A DNA stretch of 64,000 bases from Paraconiothyrium sp. Pb-2020 (taxonomy: Eukaryota; Ascomycota; Dothideomycetes; Pleosporales; Didymosphaeriaceae): NCBI GenBank assembly GCA_022419385.1, contig JAJUBI010000004.1, positions 1,779,286 to 1,843,285 of the forward strand, given 5' to 3'. Below are positions 11,930 through 24,136 of this stretch, in pieces (the first letter of the stretch is position 1; each line of letters opens with the position of its first letter). The notes beneath the pieces are model-generated. The model had not been told where the DNA came from. It did no database searches and saw only the letters and a list, made by a program, of their open reading frames with translations. Position numbers and translations under genes: made by a program.

Positions 11930-13209
11930 ATGTCGGCCGCCACAAGCGTGCCCGCGACGGCGCCAGAACCACCATCCGCACCAGCAGAGCCGTCTGCCAC
12001 TGGTTCGCCCGCGCCTCCCGACCAAGAAGCGAGCCACGAAGAAACGACGCTCGAGCTGGACACTGCGACCCCCTCGGACAGCGACGCAGACTCGGCCTTC
12101 GACGGCGGATCCACCGCGAGCACCTCGCTGGCCTCGTCCATCCTCAACTACGAGTATTCCAACGGTCGTCGATACCATGGCTACCGTAGCGGCGCGTACG
12201 TTCTACCCAACGACGAAGACGAACAAGACCGTCTCGACCTACTGCATCACATCTTCCTGATGCTGCTCGATGGGAAGCTATACGCTTCGCCAATTGGTTC
12301 GGCTCCTCGGAGGGTGTTGGACATAGGCACTGGGACTGGCATATGGGCCTTGGATTTTGGCGACGAGAATCCAGGCTCAGAAGTAGTCGGCACCGATCTG
12401 TCGCCCATCCAGCCCAGCTGGGTGCCCCCGAACGTAAAGTTCTACATCGATGACGCGGAAAGCGAGTGGGTGTACAGCCCGCACGAGCGGTTCGATCTGA
12501 TACACGCGCGGGGGTTGTCGGGCGCCATCAACGACTGGGAAAAGCTGAGCACGCAGTGCTATGAGAATCTCCAACCGGGAGGGTGGCTGGAGTTCCAGGA
12601 GCCGATGGCGTGGGTAGAGAGCGACGACGATACAATAGAGCGCGCTCATAATCTGCAACAGTGGCAGCAATTGTGCAATGACGGGGCGGCGCAATTCGGG
12701 AAAGTCATCAAAGTAGGGCATCTGCTCAAAGATCAATTGTTGAACGCAGGCTTTGTCGATGTCCACGAGAAAGTAGTAAAGGTCCGTACACAATGCAGGT
12801 CGTTCCTTCCGTCTTCAGATCGCCCCCAGATAAGCGAGATGCGGGGACGGGCGAGACATCCTTCAGGCGTTGTGCGCACGCATGCAGACAATTGCTAACC
12901 CTGTCGCAGGTTCCTATCGGGCCATGGCCGAAGGATCCAAAGATGAAGGAGATTGGCCGATACCAGCGGGAACACATGGCCATAGGTACGTCTCGCGCGA
13001 GTGTCGGATCTAGACCTCGATACTCACATACGTCGCCAGGTATCGAGCCCTACACCTTGGGCTTTCTTGGGAAAGTGCTCGGTTGGAGCGAAGCAGAGTG
13101 CAAGATCATGATTGCGAAAGTGCGAGAAGAAGTGCGAGACAAGAGCTTGCACATGTACATCCGCTTCTACTTTGTGTATGGGCGAAAGCCAGAGAGCGCA
13201 GTGCACTGA
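11930..13209 (+). CDS. LaeA-like S-adenosylmethionine-dependent methyltransferase
   Basis: Three exons (11930-12781, 12910-12985, 13040-13209) give 365 residues. The first donor is an unusual GTCCGT. The N-terminal 70 residues are a Ser/Thr/Pro/Ala/Asp-rich disordered tail. The fungal LaeA-like core follows: YHGYRSGAYVLPNDEDEQDRLD, then the SAM-binding motif VLDIGTGTGIWALD, the acidic motif II VGTDLSPIQPSWVPPN, FDLIHARGLSGAINDW, and LQPGGWLEFQE. Splicing restores KVV(K)|VPIGPWPKDPKMKEIGRYQ and MAIG|IEPYTLGFLGKVLGW. Such proteins range from global secondary-metabolism regulators to small-molecule methyltransferases; sequence alone does not decide which. Its pairing with a P450 favours, but does not prove, a metabolic role. 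Confidence 0.9.
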
Positions 13210-14916
13210 ACACTGTCTTCTTCACTACATATGTTTTATGTGTGACGTTCTCCTACCTGTGGATTTAAGGAGAGACCAAGTCACTGCAATTTTATACCTT
13301 GGCAGTAAGAACCTGCGGCCGGAAGGCGACTACCATACGTTCTTTGATTGTCCTTCATTGTCTTCATGTCCTTACATTGCGCTCCATCTTCAAAAGCACG
13401 CATCGTCTCGAGATCAAGACATACTACTTGTTTCAAACCTTTGCCATGCCCTCATACGGACCTATTGCTGGTAGATCCTCTTGAATCTCCCTTCAGTACA
13501 TACCAATGCGGTCTTTGCAAACTCCTTCGCTGCAGGAGCGCCGACGCTTGAAAGTGCAACCACGCCAATCGAACTAAAGACAACATCCCAGAGCCTCCCC
13601 ATGCGCTTTTCAAGTACATCGTTATTACGTCACATCAAAACCCAGCTCCATGACACTCGCCAATCTCTCGCCCCTGTATTCAACCACCTCATGCACCTCC
13701 CTCATGAGGCCGTTCTTGTTGATGACCCATATCATCCTAGACCCCCAACCCCACCCCCTTCCACCCTCCTAAATCCCATCAAAAAGTACAACCCTGCTTC
13801 CTTGGACGTACACCGCACCTCGTGTTTCTCGATATACACAGTTTGCTGTGGAAGGACTGACCAAGCGTTAAGGCTAGTTTTAGGAAGAGAAGCCAGTGGC
13901 AAGGAAGGCGGCGAAGACATAGTGGTAGGTGTGGCTGCGGCTGGAGTCTAATCGTATGTTGGAGATCTTGAGTCGTGTGGAAGAAATCAGATAATTGTTC
14001 CGGCGGAGATGTTTGGGGTGAAGTGTAGGAAGCAGCAATCCGTGGAATGCTTGTTATCCGCTTCCAGCGAAACGTCCAGGAGTATAAGATTACTCCCCTT
14101 CGCGATGTACGCCTCTTGTATCGAATGTCGAGAGCTGTTGCAGGCGTCTGGTCTGATAATGGAGCACGCCGACGCAGCAGCAGCCCGAAGGACTCACTGC
14201 GAAGACTGCTTGTCAAATAACGTTCTGAGATTCTTTTCTCGATGTTCCAAGATGTACCCTCGTGGCGGATCACGACCACGGGTCAGATAGTCGCGCCCAC
14301 GTGCGCCGTCCAGGTGTGGTTGCGGTGGTTGAAAATGCCTCAAACACTGCCTCAGGCTAAACAAACAACAAGCTAGGATATCTACGATACTTGTGCACAT
14401 GCCATGCACATACCTTGCGGCTCGCTCTCCGTCTGAAGGCCCAAAGTTACGTGATCGCCGATGCGCGATTTGACCAGACTGCACCGGCGATTCGTTCGAA
14501 CTGAGCACACCGATGGTCTCATATGACACCATCCCGAATGCATCTTTGCTACGTCGCGCAGGAGGCCCTCGGCATAAAAGGTCAAGCTATGTTTCGGACT
14601 GTGTAACGGCAGGTGGTCATATACAGAGCGATTCAATTGAAAGTGCGCATGCAAAATTGTCATGCCATATCGCGCTATTGACAGGTTGCGGATATCGTGA
14701 GCGCCAAAAAGCGCTATAGCATGTGAATAGTGACGAAAGCACCTATACCATGCGCCACATTTTCCGTAGTCAGTGATGGGGCGCCGCCCACACCCGTACC
14801 CACATTCCCAATGAATCTATGGAAGACTGATTCCAAGTGAAACCCGAAAACACCATGCTGGGAGGTATCGAACGCTAGCATCAAGGAAATAAGTGTGAAT
14901 GACTTGCGCTTGCTGC
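13210..14916. other. Intergenic, convergent 3' ends
   Basis: This lies between the 3' ends of the methyltransferase (plus) and the sconB-like gene (minus). A 156-codon open frame at 13481-13951 has no recognisable motif and was not called. Confidence 0.4.
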
Positions 14917-17144
14917 TCACCCCTCGCTAACAAAGCAATGCACCCTCACGGTGCCATCTTCACTGCCACTAATCAACCGCGAATCACTCAGACCTACGCA
15001 ATTGACCGGGCCTTCGTGTCCGGACAATGTACGTTCGTGTTTGCCGGTACGAGGGTCCCAGATCTTGATCAGTTTGTCTTCGGCTCCAGAGACCAGACGT
15101 AGAGTATCGGCAGCGAGGCTCCAGACGCCTTCAATGTGTCCAAAGAAGCGGTGAATGGTACGGCCAGAGGGAACGTGCCAGAGGCGGATTGTTCCATCAA
15201 GTGAGCCGGTGAGCATGTATGTCGGCGGCGCAGGTCTGTCTGGTTCGTTTGGGAAGAAAGTTTCGGTGGTAAAAGTCTCCTGAGAGCCAGAGTTCAAGTT
15301 CTCCGAAGAGATTGATGCCGTATCAGAGTCATTATTGGCGTTGGGGACGAAATCCGCCTCGTCGATCTCGAACTCCCTGGGGAGAGGAAGAACTTGTTGA
15401 ACCTGACCAACGTGACCTTCGAACGTTTTGATGCAGGTCCTAGTCTCGAGGTCCCAAAGCTTGACAGTCTGGTCGTCGGAGGCGGAAAATAGGGTGCGAG
15501 AAGGTAGATCGATCTTGACAGAGTTGACCCAGTCCTCGTGACCCCGCAGTCTGAACTTTTGTTTCGTACCGAGGTCATGGACTGCGATGGTATGGTCCGC
15601 AGATCCCGAAGCAAGAAGCTTGTCTGCCATATGTAATCCAATGATTCCTGCTTCGTGAGCCGGGATGGTCGTCTTGCATTCGCCAGTCTTCCAGTCCCAC
15701 ACCTTCATGGTACCATCCAAGCTACCGGTGATCAGACGCGCATCATCGAATTGTAGACACCGTACGGGAAGTCGATGGCCAGTGAGAGAGCGGATTTCGG
15801 TGCCGGTATTGACGTCCCATACTTTGATGGTATTGTCGTAGGATCCGGTAATGAGTGTCTGCTCGTCGAATTGGAGGCACATGACACCGTTTGTGTGTCC
15901 TTTAAGAACACGCGTGGAGTAACGACCATACTTCCAGTTTGTGCCTACCTTAAAACGATCCTTGTAAACATCCTTCCACGGCCTCTTCTTCGGCTGGTCG
16001 AAGTACGATGCCTGTTGATCTCGCAGTGACGGTTGCGTGGTGCAAGGTCGTTTACATGACGCCTCCGGCGATGAATGATCATCCTCAGCAGAGCGTTTAG
16101 AACCAGCGGTAGTTTCGGAAAGGTCCGAGTTGTGTGAAACCAAAGGCGGCGGTGCAGGACCATCAACGGCAGGGGTAATATCAGGTGACCACTCGTTCAG
16201 TCCTCGGCCAGAAGCGCGCAGCTGGATGCGTCTCTTCTCTGTCCGGAGCCTCCGTTGGTCTAGCAATGGCAGGCCCCAACCACACTTGGTGCACTTCCTG
16301 TCAATGTGTTGTTCGCACATTTTGTGCCATACGACATCATCGTCTGCCAATTGTCTCCAGCGCTGGCTGACTTGTGCTGCTTTACAGAGGGAGGTAGTGT
16401 CGAGGTAGCAAAGGATCTTAAAGCCTAGCTCTGGCGGGAGTGCGGAGAGAAAATCGATCTTGATGAGGTTGCGGACGTTGGAGGAGATGAAAGATAGCTG
16501 GGGAAAGCAGCATGTCGAGAGGATGCCTTGGAGCATGAGATTTCTTTGTCTGGCAGGCGCAGCGGAGAAGAGCGACCAAACGTTGGCAATGCTCTGCTGG
16601 TCGTTTTGCGATTCTCTCCCCAGTTCCTTAGTATTGTTAGCGATGTCCACGATATCAGGGAATGAGTACCTACTTGTTGTAGCTGCTCCATGGTCGGCTC
16701 ATCTGCTTGCTTCCTACACAGCATGTCGGGTCGATGGCGGTAGCAGAACTTTGTATTTGACCGGCCATCGACATGCTGCTCCCCCCCACCGCCCAGCGGA
16801 TTGTATTGCTGGGGTATGTGCTCGGCGAGGTACGGCGCAATCATCTTTTCGATCTTTGTGGAGGTATTCTTGTTCACAAACGAGTTGTTCTGTTCGGCGT
16901 CTTGTTCCCCGTCCTCCCCTCTGCGGTGTCGCACGCGCTCAGTAAGGCCTTCGTGGTCGTGGCCGAGCATTAGAGCGGTGTGGGGATCATGTACATGGGG
17001 AGGGTGATCGCGCAAGATGTCAGAATGTTGCGAAACGGACGTGCGCCATGACAGTCGTCGCCGTGTCGGAGGGCTGTGCGATCGCGGAAGAGAGATCGAA
17101 TCGGTTGCGCGAGGTTCGGCGACATAAGTGGTATTTGACGCCAT
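14917..17144 (-). CDS. sconB: F-box/WD40 protein, sulfur controller sconB/MET30-like
   Basis: Two exons (17144-16674, 16626-14917) encode about 726 residues. The order is a disordered N-terminus; FCYRHRPDMLCRKQADEPTM and VWSLFSAAPARQRNLMLQG, both hallmark sconB/Met30 sequences; the F-box FLSALPPELGFKILCYLDT; CTKCGWGLPLL; then seven WD40 repeats starting at LKGHTNGVMCLQFDEQTLITGS. It is the substrate receptor of an SCF ubiquitin ligase that restrains the sulfur-assimilation bZIP activator (MetR/Met4) when sulfur is ample. The start was placed at MASNTTYVAEP; an in-frame Met at 17210 is possible. It is divergent from ATG17. Confidence 0.93.
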
Positions 17145-17974
17145 TCTGGGAAGTTTCGGTGCGATGGCGCGAGGGAGAGGGTCCCTATGAAGGTCCCGGC
17201 AGTGGCTCACTCATGGAACCTCCGGATGGGCAGCGCTGAAGACGAGATATTCTCCAAGATGGCGTGCTGTTGCGCCCAGGGTCCTGCGGTTCCACAAGCG
17301 GTGAGTAAGACGGTGAGCACAGCGCAGGGGTCGCTGGGCGGAGGATCGCTATATGTCTCCTGAGCGTGCGCGCAGAGATAACTGGTATTTCTTTTCGCGT
17401 TGCGCGCAGACTGGGTGCTGGCTCTGATGTTGCAAAGTGTGGGGGGCGTGGGTAGGGCAGGCAAGATGACTAGAGGGAAGTCGCCGCCCAAGCACCTCAG
17501 AGCACGCAATCAAGAAAGACAAGAAAACGCCATCGCCCACGCCCACGCCCACGCCCACGCCCACGGGCCAGAATACACCAATGCTCCGGCGCCGTGTCAG
17601 ATCTGGCGGACTCTCACAGAGCTGCCAGGCTCAATCGAAAGCTGACTCGGCCCTCGTACTGCTGCCGAATTGCTGGAAGCTTCAACTCATACAAATGATG
17701 CACGTCGGCGTCTGATTGGCGCGCCTTCCCTTGCAGCACCCTGGCATGAATTGAAGCGCCGGCTGCCGTTCCCCGCCCCACACTTCGCAGCTCTCCACCG
17801 CCGACAGCCGTGTAGCTTCACGCGCGCCCTGTTGCCTGTGCTCTTACCACCGAGGATGTATCTCACTTGCGCGCTACGTTTGAGTTTGTGCGTTACGTGT
17901 TTGCCTTAGAAGATAACTTTGATCTCTGCGCTTTCCTCTACCTTTGCTACTGACGAACAGCCTCACGAAATGCA
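17145..17974. promoter_or_regulatory. Divergent promoter interval, sconB-like / ATG17
   Basis: This 830-bp GC-rich interval lies between two divergent starts. It holds the hexanucleotide repeat at 17535-17564. No specific factor site is claimed. Confidence 0.4.
17535..17564. repeat. Hexanucleotide microsatellite (GCCCAC)5
   Basis: Five perfect tandem copies of GCCCAC are read directly from the sequence. Confidence 0.95.
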
Positions 17975-19518
17975 ATGGCCTCTCCACCGTCCCCGGCCTC
18001 CTCCACCACTACAAGTGCGAGCTCCCAAAGGTCGCTGCATCAGGACCGGCCCCAAACTCTTGAGGATCTCGTGACCCACTTTGTAGCCTCGAAGCGCTCA
18101 CTGCAGACGCAAACAATCCTATGGCGCGCCAATGAGATCGTAACCGCTGCGCGTGGGCTGCTGGAAGAGAACGCCGTCCTCGCCGCTAAGAACACATCCA
18201 TTCGGAACATCGTCGACGAGCAGGTCGATGCGCTGGAGGCTGTGCGCCGTGGCATAGATGTTGTAGAAGCGGATGTGCAGGCCGAATTCAAGGTATGCCA
18301 GCCTCCCTACTCTGCACGGACGAGATGGAAGTACTAACTATACAGCAACTTCTTCACGACCTGGATACCTCGTTCGCTGGCCTGAAGTCCACGCTCACCG
18401 TCTTGCGCGAAACACCGATCGAAACCGCTCTCCAACCCTTTGGCACGCCGCAGAAGCACCTCTTTGATTTCATTGACAATACGACCGTTACTGCCCTGGA
18501 GAACTCGCTTAGAGCCTGCATAGATAGATACAATGAGGCCCGCTCAAGCCTTGAAGATAGCACCGATGCTTTCGATACCTCGCTCGAGAACCTGAACTCC
18601 TCCATTGATAACGTCCCGAAGACGCCCGTCACGAGTTCCACCCCGAGCCCCATACCCAGCTTATACCGTGATCTCGAAGGGCATGGGAGAGAGACTGCAC
18701 AGGCATTCCAATCCCTAGTCAAGCATTATGACCTGTGCGTAACTGCCTTGCGGCACACGGAAGGAGGCGCGGCTGCTGTAACACAGGCTACCGGGGATGT
18801 CTCGTTACCCCCAAGCAACGATCATGGTCCACCTCCGGAGCCGATTGCAGAAGAGGAACGTCAGGAGATGCTCACTGTGTTGGGTAGGGATGCCCAAGAA
18901 GTTGAAGATGTTGTGACTGAGATCCGCGAACACGGGTCCGAGATGTCGTACCTGCTATCGCAAATCGACGTTCACATCACTCACCTACGGAACGAAGACT
19001 CGGCACTTGGCAGTATCCTCAAGATGATAGCGAACATTGCAACAGAGGTCAAAGGCCACATTGCCAATTCCAGAGCCTTCCATAACTCTTGGTTGGAGGA
19101 TACGCGACCTACACTGCTGAGCGGAATAGAGGAGTGGGAGAACCAGCGAGACTTTTACGAACGGTTTGACCTGGCATATGCTGAGCTTTTGGTGGAAATT
19201 TCGTCACGAAGGCGAAGATATGAGAAAGCGAGGCGCAAGGCCGAGGAAGCACAGAAGGAGCTTGACAGGTTGCATGCCGAGGACGAGCGCGCGCGCGAAC
19301 AATTTACGCTCGCACAAGGAGACTTCTTGCCACTGGACATATGGCCTGGTTTGAGAGACCCACCCAAACGCTACGAAGTGCGAGCCGTTCCTGTATCGCA
19401 AGAGCAAGAGCTGCAGGAGGGTGAGGGCCAGGAGACTGATCTCGTCGCCAAGAGCATCCCGCAGCTAGGGCGCAAAGTCGTAGAGCGCGCCTTGGTCAGG
19501 GTAAAAAGAAGGATGTGA
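17975..19518 (+). CDS. ATG17: Autophagy scaffold protein Atg17
   Basis: Two exons (17975-18292, 18346-19518), with a TACTAAC branch site in the 53-nt intron, give 496 residues. The protein is largely helical with heptad-like stretches, as expected for the crescent-shaped Atg17 scaffold of the Atg1-Atg13-Atg17 initiation complex at the phagophore assembly site. Recognisable family segments are LVTHFVASKRSLQTQ near residue 35, ANEIVTAARGLLEENAVL, QLLHDLDTSFAGLKSTL after the intron, LLSQIDVHITHLRNEDSAL, and the C-terminal FDLAYAELLVEISSRRRRYE and GDFLPLDIWPGL. Length fits filamentous-ascomycete Atg17. Confidence 0.88.
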
Positions 19519-20686
19519 GCTGCCAGAGGCCGCATGAAACCGTATGTGAGGAGCCGATATGGTCCGCATAGGGTCGCATGTCACCAAAAGATGCCCAAAG
19601 GATACTTCCTTGGGCTACACACGCTACGATGGAGATTATCGACCAGCTCTTAGTCATGATACCACACACTGCACCTATCCGCGACTGGATACTCCAACTC
19701 ACTAGCATCCCAGTTGGTGAAGCTTGAGTCTACTTAGACGATAAGTCAACTGTACGTAGTTGCCGGAGATTGGGATCCGGGCAGTTGGAACATGAAGACA
19801 GCTATCTTATCATGAGTAGGGCATGGACGTTGATCGGATGCAAATAACTCCTGGGTATAGGCATTAAGAGCTCGTCCGTTGCATCGACGTTTAAGCGTCG
19901 AACGACGAACGTAAGATAGAGGATGAAGGGAAGAATCGCTTCGAGCTGCTACCGGATATTTAGGCGTAGGACGAAGCATATGATCCACATCGTAGACTCG
20001 TGTCTTGCTAGCTACGTGTATTACCGCATTTATCTAGTTCTAGGGCACACGAGCTACAAGGACAGGCCAAACTGCATCGTTCAAACAGGCGTCCTTCATC
20101 CGTCTGCCCAGCCCTTGATCTTGGTGATCAGTGCAAATGTTCGGTTGCGGCGCCAGAGGCTCTGCTAGTCTAGTGGGTACCTGACAGCGTGATAGCTTCA
20201 CTTTGGTTGAAGTGCGTGGTGCATGCGCTGCGTTGGCATGCCCAGATATCATGGCACGTAGTTGTGAGTCATGCATGGTACGTTTGACGGCGAAGGCGTG
20301 TGAAGATGTTGGAACCGAGACGAAAAGACGTGCAGTCCAGACCAATTGACAAGTCCTGAGACGTGACTTATGCTTGTCGATTTCTGATAGACAGCAGCTA
20401 CTGGCAGTATAGCGGGGTTGATCAGCCCTACAGAGGCGGTCTGCTGCCCCCAAGCTTAGCCCCTCGCTCGCCCTACTGACGTGTTATCGATACGAACTTT
20501 TTCTGCCCCTCGCGCGCCCGAGTCACTCGCTATTGCATGCCGCCACCGCCATATGTTATTGCCTCACCCACACTCTTGAGCATACCAACTATACTTCACA
20601 GGCACGCTTTGTCCACTCTTTCACTTTTCACAGCACCCACACGCATAGCCTCGCCACAGATCACTTCGAAATCACTGTCCACCGCC
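19519..20686. other. Intergenic between ATG17 and RIO1
   Basis: No gene seen. The 3' part, which is pyrimidine-rich near 20500-20660, is probably the RIO1 promoter and 5' leader. Confidence 0.4.
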
Positions 20687-22204
20687 ATGGCGAGCACGGA
20701 ACCGACCGTTCCCACCGCCACCGAGCCTGTCGTTGACGACGAGAAGGAGGACGATTTTGAAGATATCTTCGACCCGTCTGAGGACGATGAAGTGCCCGAA
20801 CTCGTGCCTGGCCCTAACGCTCAAAAGAAGTCGAAGCCCACGGCTAACACCAGCGCCTCCATAGACGATCAAGTGGCATCGCTAGCCAAGCATGCAAGCC
20901 GAATACGACTCGACGACAGAATGGCCGGCACAGGCGGGGGCTCAGCAAGAGATAAGGACAAGGCTGATCGGGCGACGAGCGAGCAGGTGCTAGATCCGCG
21001 AACGCGCATGATACTCCTGCAACTCCTCAACCGCAACATTGTGTCTGAGATCAATGGTGTCATCTCAACAGGCAAAGAAGCGAATGTGTATCATGCCGCT
21101 ACCATACCTGAAGACGATGCGCAGCCGCTCCATCGAGCTATCAAGGTGTATAAGACGTCCATCTTGGTCTTCAAGGATCGCGACAAATACGTGACGGGCG
21201 AATTCCGTTTTCGCACAGGCTACAACAAAAGCAATAATCGCGCCATGGTGAAGGTGTGGGCAGAGAAAGAGATGCGAAACCTCAGGCGCATCTACAACGC
21301 TGGTATCCCGGCTCCCGAGCCTCTATACTTGCGTCTACACGTTCTAGTCATGAGCTTCTTAGGCGATAAGAAGGGCTGGCCTGCTCCACGGCTCCGAGAT
21401 GTTGTGTTCGAGGGTCTTACAACCGAAGAGGAGGAGCAGAAGTGGAAAAGCTTATACATTCAGCTCCTGGGCTACATGCGAACTATGTACCAGACTTGCC
21501 GCCTGGTCCACGCTGATCTCAGCGAGTACAACCTACTCTACCACGAGAACAAACTCTATATGATCGATGTCTCCCAATCCGTTGAGCACGATCACCCCCG
21601 CTCCTTAGAATTCCTGCGCATGGACGTAAAAAACGTGTCGGATTTCTTCCGGACGCGCAACGTCGATGTGCTCTCCGAGCGGAAGGTGTTCCTCTTCGTG
21701 ACTGGCGAACAGGGTGGGAAGGAGTTGGCTGACATGGAGAAATACGCCCACAGTATGTTTGAACAGAAGGATGGCCTGACCGCAGAGGAGAGGCAACGGG
21801 AAGACAATGATGATGAAGTTTTCCGCAACCAGTATATACCCCAGACGCTTGACCAGGTGTACGATATCGAACGTGACGCCGAGCTCGTCAATAGCGGACA
21901 GGGTAACGATCTGATTTACCAGGGATTACTCGCTGGCAAATCTGCTGATGGGACGCCAACGTCGCAAAATGAGTCTGATGCCTCGAGGGAGGGTAGCGAC
22001 GCCGACGACACTACGTCCGAGGATGAGGAAGGCGCGTTCGAGGAACGCGAGAAGGGAACGCCTCGGGGGAAACGCAATATGGATAAAGATGCGAAGCGGG
22101 AGCACAAGAAGGCTGTGAAGGAGGAGAAGCGTGAGAAGCGGAAGGAGAAGATTCCGAAGCATGTGAAGAAGAAGTTGGTGTCGCAGTCTTCGCGGAAGAA
22201 GTGA
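20687..22204 (+). CDS. RIO1: RIO1-type atypical serine kinase
   Basis: Single exon, 505 residues. The start at 20687 sits in ACCGCCATGG, a strong initiation context; the frame is open upstream to 20537, but that extension is not protein-like. An acidic N-terminus (DDEKEDDFEDIFDPSEDDE) precedes the kinase core: the nucleotide loop ISTGKEANVYHA, the catalytic lysine in AIKVYKTSILVFKDRDKYV, RAMVKVWAEKEMRNL, the catalytic loop HADLSEYNLLYH, and metal-binding IDVSQSVEHDHP. The tail is Lys/Arg/Glu-rich and highly charged. RIO1 acts in late 40S subunit maturation; the charged tail is typical of fungal members. Confidence 0.95.
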   Translation: MASTEPTVPTATEPVVDDEKEDDFEDIFDPSEDDEVPELVPGPNAQKKSKPTANTSASIDDQVASLAKHASRIRLDDRMAGTGGGSARDKDKADRATSEQVLDPRTRMILLQLLNRNIVSEINGVISTGKEANVYHAATIPEDDAQPLHRAIKVYKTSILVFKDRDKYVTGEFRFRTGYNKSNNRAMVKVWAEKEMRNLRRIYNAGIPAPEPLYLRLHVLVMSFLGDKKGWPAPRLRDVVFEGLTTEEEEQKWKSLYIQLLGYMRTMYQTCRLVHADLSEYNLLYHENKLYMIDVSQSVEHDHPRSLEFLRMDVKNVSDFFRTRNVDVLSERKVFLFVTGEQGGKELADMEKYAHSMFEQKDGLTAEERQREDNDDEVFRNQYIPQTLDQVYDIERDAELVNSGQGNDLIYQGLLAGKSADGTPTSQNESDASREGSDADDTTSEDEEGAFEEREKGTPRGKRNMDKDAKREHKKAVKEEKREKRKEKIPKHVKKKLVSQSSRKK

Positions 22205-22800
22205 AGAGACTCAGGCATGCATACACATTCCAAGTACAGCTAGGCACCACGGTTAGCCACAATCCGTCTTCAAGGTAAGTCTACCGCACATGAATTTGTT
22301 GGATGGGAACGTTGGGGACTCATGAAGAAGAAAAGTTGGCATCTCTGGGAACCTGCTACAGCGTGGTATTCACAAGAAAACCCGTGAGGTAGGGCTACTG
22401 GAACTAGGTGTCGCCGAATAGCCTTGCCTTGGTTTTGACTGTGGTCGGCTTTGCAGATCAAAGAGAGCACTGAGAGTCATGAGGCTTGGGTACTGGATCA
22501 TTCAAGACTAGAAGTACGACGTACTAACCGAAAGGCAGACATATGCTGCAGAGCTTAAGATGAAGCGCCGTGTCAAAAGCCCCCGTACATTGCGATCTTC
22601 GGACCAGGCAGACTAGACGCCTGTAACAAGTGTCTTTTTCTAAGCACTTGGTATCCAGAAAGGAAGAATATATGAGACCATGTGTATACCCACGCAGGAG
22701 CACAACATAACGAATATATGCAATGCTTGACGTTGCGTCAGAAGTACTATATTTACATTACCGTTCTACAGGATCATAGAATCTTTACCTGTTGAGTATC
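22205..22800. other. Intergenic, convergent 3' ends
   Basis: No gene seen between the 3' ends of RIO1 (plus) and the COQ11-like gene (minus). Confidence 0.4.
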
Positions 22801-23817
22801 TTACAACATATTCTTCCTCCACGCCCTCGTAGCCAGCTTCTCAATTTCACTCACCTCCACCGGCCCCTTCACGTCGCTGTCCTCCAAAGCTTCCACAATT
22901 GCATCCGCAACCGTGTCCACCTTAAGCGGCTTGATCCCCCCTGCCCCCATTAACCACGTCAGCCTCCCTCCCACAGCGCTGTTCACCATACTTGCGATCC
23001 CGCCCGCCGCAGCAATCGGCAGCGTAAACGTCCGACTTGAATCGTACATGAATGGCGCTCTTACGAACACATTCCTCATGCCAGAGAAGCTGGTTTCTAT
23101 GATCTGCTCTGCCTCGCGCTTTGTCGTGATATATCTCTTAGGCAGTACAGGCGCCCCTGCCGCAGCACTAACATAAAGATATGTCCCTACATTCTTCCCC
23201 TCCGCCTCCTTTGCCAGACTAACCGCACTGTCCCTGTTCATAACCTCGTACGTGAGCTGTCCGTCTTTCTCCTGCGGCGTCAGCCGCTCACCCTCTTTCC
23301 TTTCGAACGGATTTTGTGTACCAGCTTTTGTGGCGCTGAAGGCGCGTTGGAGGCCGGAGATGGGGGATTCGCGGCCGGAAACGACACCTTTGTAATCGGC
23401 TTCGAGGAGAATGCCCATGGTGTGGACTACGGCAGCTGCGGAGGTGAGGTGCGTGGCGTAGGTCGACGGGTCGAGAATATCACCTTTCTCCCAGGAGACG
23501 GAGGTGGCCCAGGAGGGTGGGGTCGGGGAGGAGACGGAGGGCCAGTTGGGAGCACCGGAGCGTCTGTAACGATATCAGATTATGATGAATAAAAAGTAAG
23601 AGATGGTAGCTTAGTGGTCTAAGAACGTACGATATCGAGGTTACGGCCCAGCCGCGTTGCGCCGCTGCTCTGCAGATACGGCTTCCTATGCGGTAGGTCA
23701 ATATCAATGTCCACTTGAGCTTTGAGTGAGTGAAATAGTGACTATGAATGGGGATGACATACCGAGGAATCCATTACCTCCACAGACTACAAGCTTCTTT
23801 TTCGCTGCTGAAGCCAT
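22801..23817 (-). CDS. COQ11: NAD(P)-binding mitochondrial oxidoreductase, COQ11-like
   Basis: Three exons (23817-23763, 23685-23631, 23563-22801) encode 290 residues. The junctions yield KKLVVCGGNGFLG|SRICRAAAQRGW and VTSIS|RSGAPNW. This is the Rossmann dinucleotide loop GGxGFxG typical of atypical short-chain dehydrogenases of the NDUFA9/COQ11 group. VHTMGILLEADYKG and YLYVSAAAGAP follow, then YITTKREAEQII, whose YxxxK supplies the usual SDR catalytic pair. COQ11 proteins join the mitochondrial coenzyme Q synthome in yeast. The assignment rests on the overall pattern; related mitochondrial epimerase-like proteins are the main alternative. Confidence 0.82.
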
Positions 23818-24136
23818 TGTCGTGTTGTGTGCGGAGGAAGACGCCTCGAACCTTGATGCTCAAAATGTCGAGTGGTGAGGTCACTCCACCGAAGCTATCC
23901 GCCGCAAGGCTACAAGGGTCCCACGCGACCGCCAAGACTCCCGCGGCGAGCCCCAAATTTTGGAAAGCGCATGTGAAGCTCGATGATTCCATTCCACAAC
24001 GAACCTTGGAGCTGCCTTCCTACACGGCGCACCATCAGAGACTCGATTCTTATCGCTGAATCTTCGTCCCCAAAACGCACCGCGACTCGTCTGTATCGAA
24101 CACCAATAGGTAGAGCGCCGTTGCGCTCTCGCTAAG
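23818..24136. promoter_or_regulatory. Divergent promoter, COQ11-like / YAF9
   Basis: This 319-bp interval separates two divergently transcribed genes. No individual site is claimed. Confidence 0.4.

Noticed and set aside
13481..13951. 156-codon plus-strand frame after the methyltransferase
   Set aside because: No motif or compositional support; lies between convergent 3' ends.
20537..20686. N-terminal extension of RIO1
   Set aside because: Low-complexity 5' leader translation; the ATG at 20687 has a far better context and begins the acidic N-terminus typical of the family.
23605..23650. tRNA-like string GGTAGCTTAGTGGTCTAAG
   Set aside because: Lies in and across a COQ11-like intron; no matching acceptor stem or T-arm could be found.
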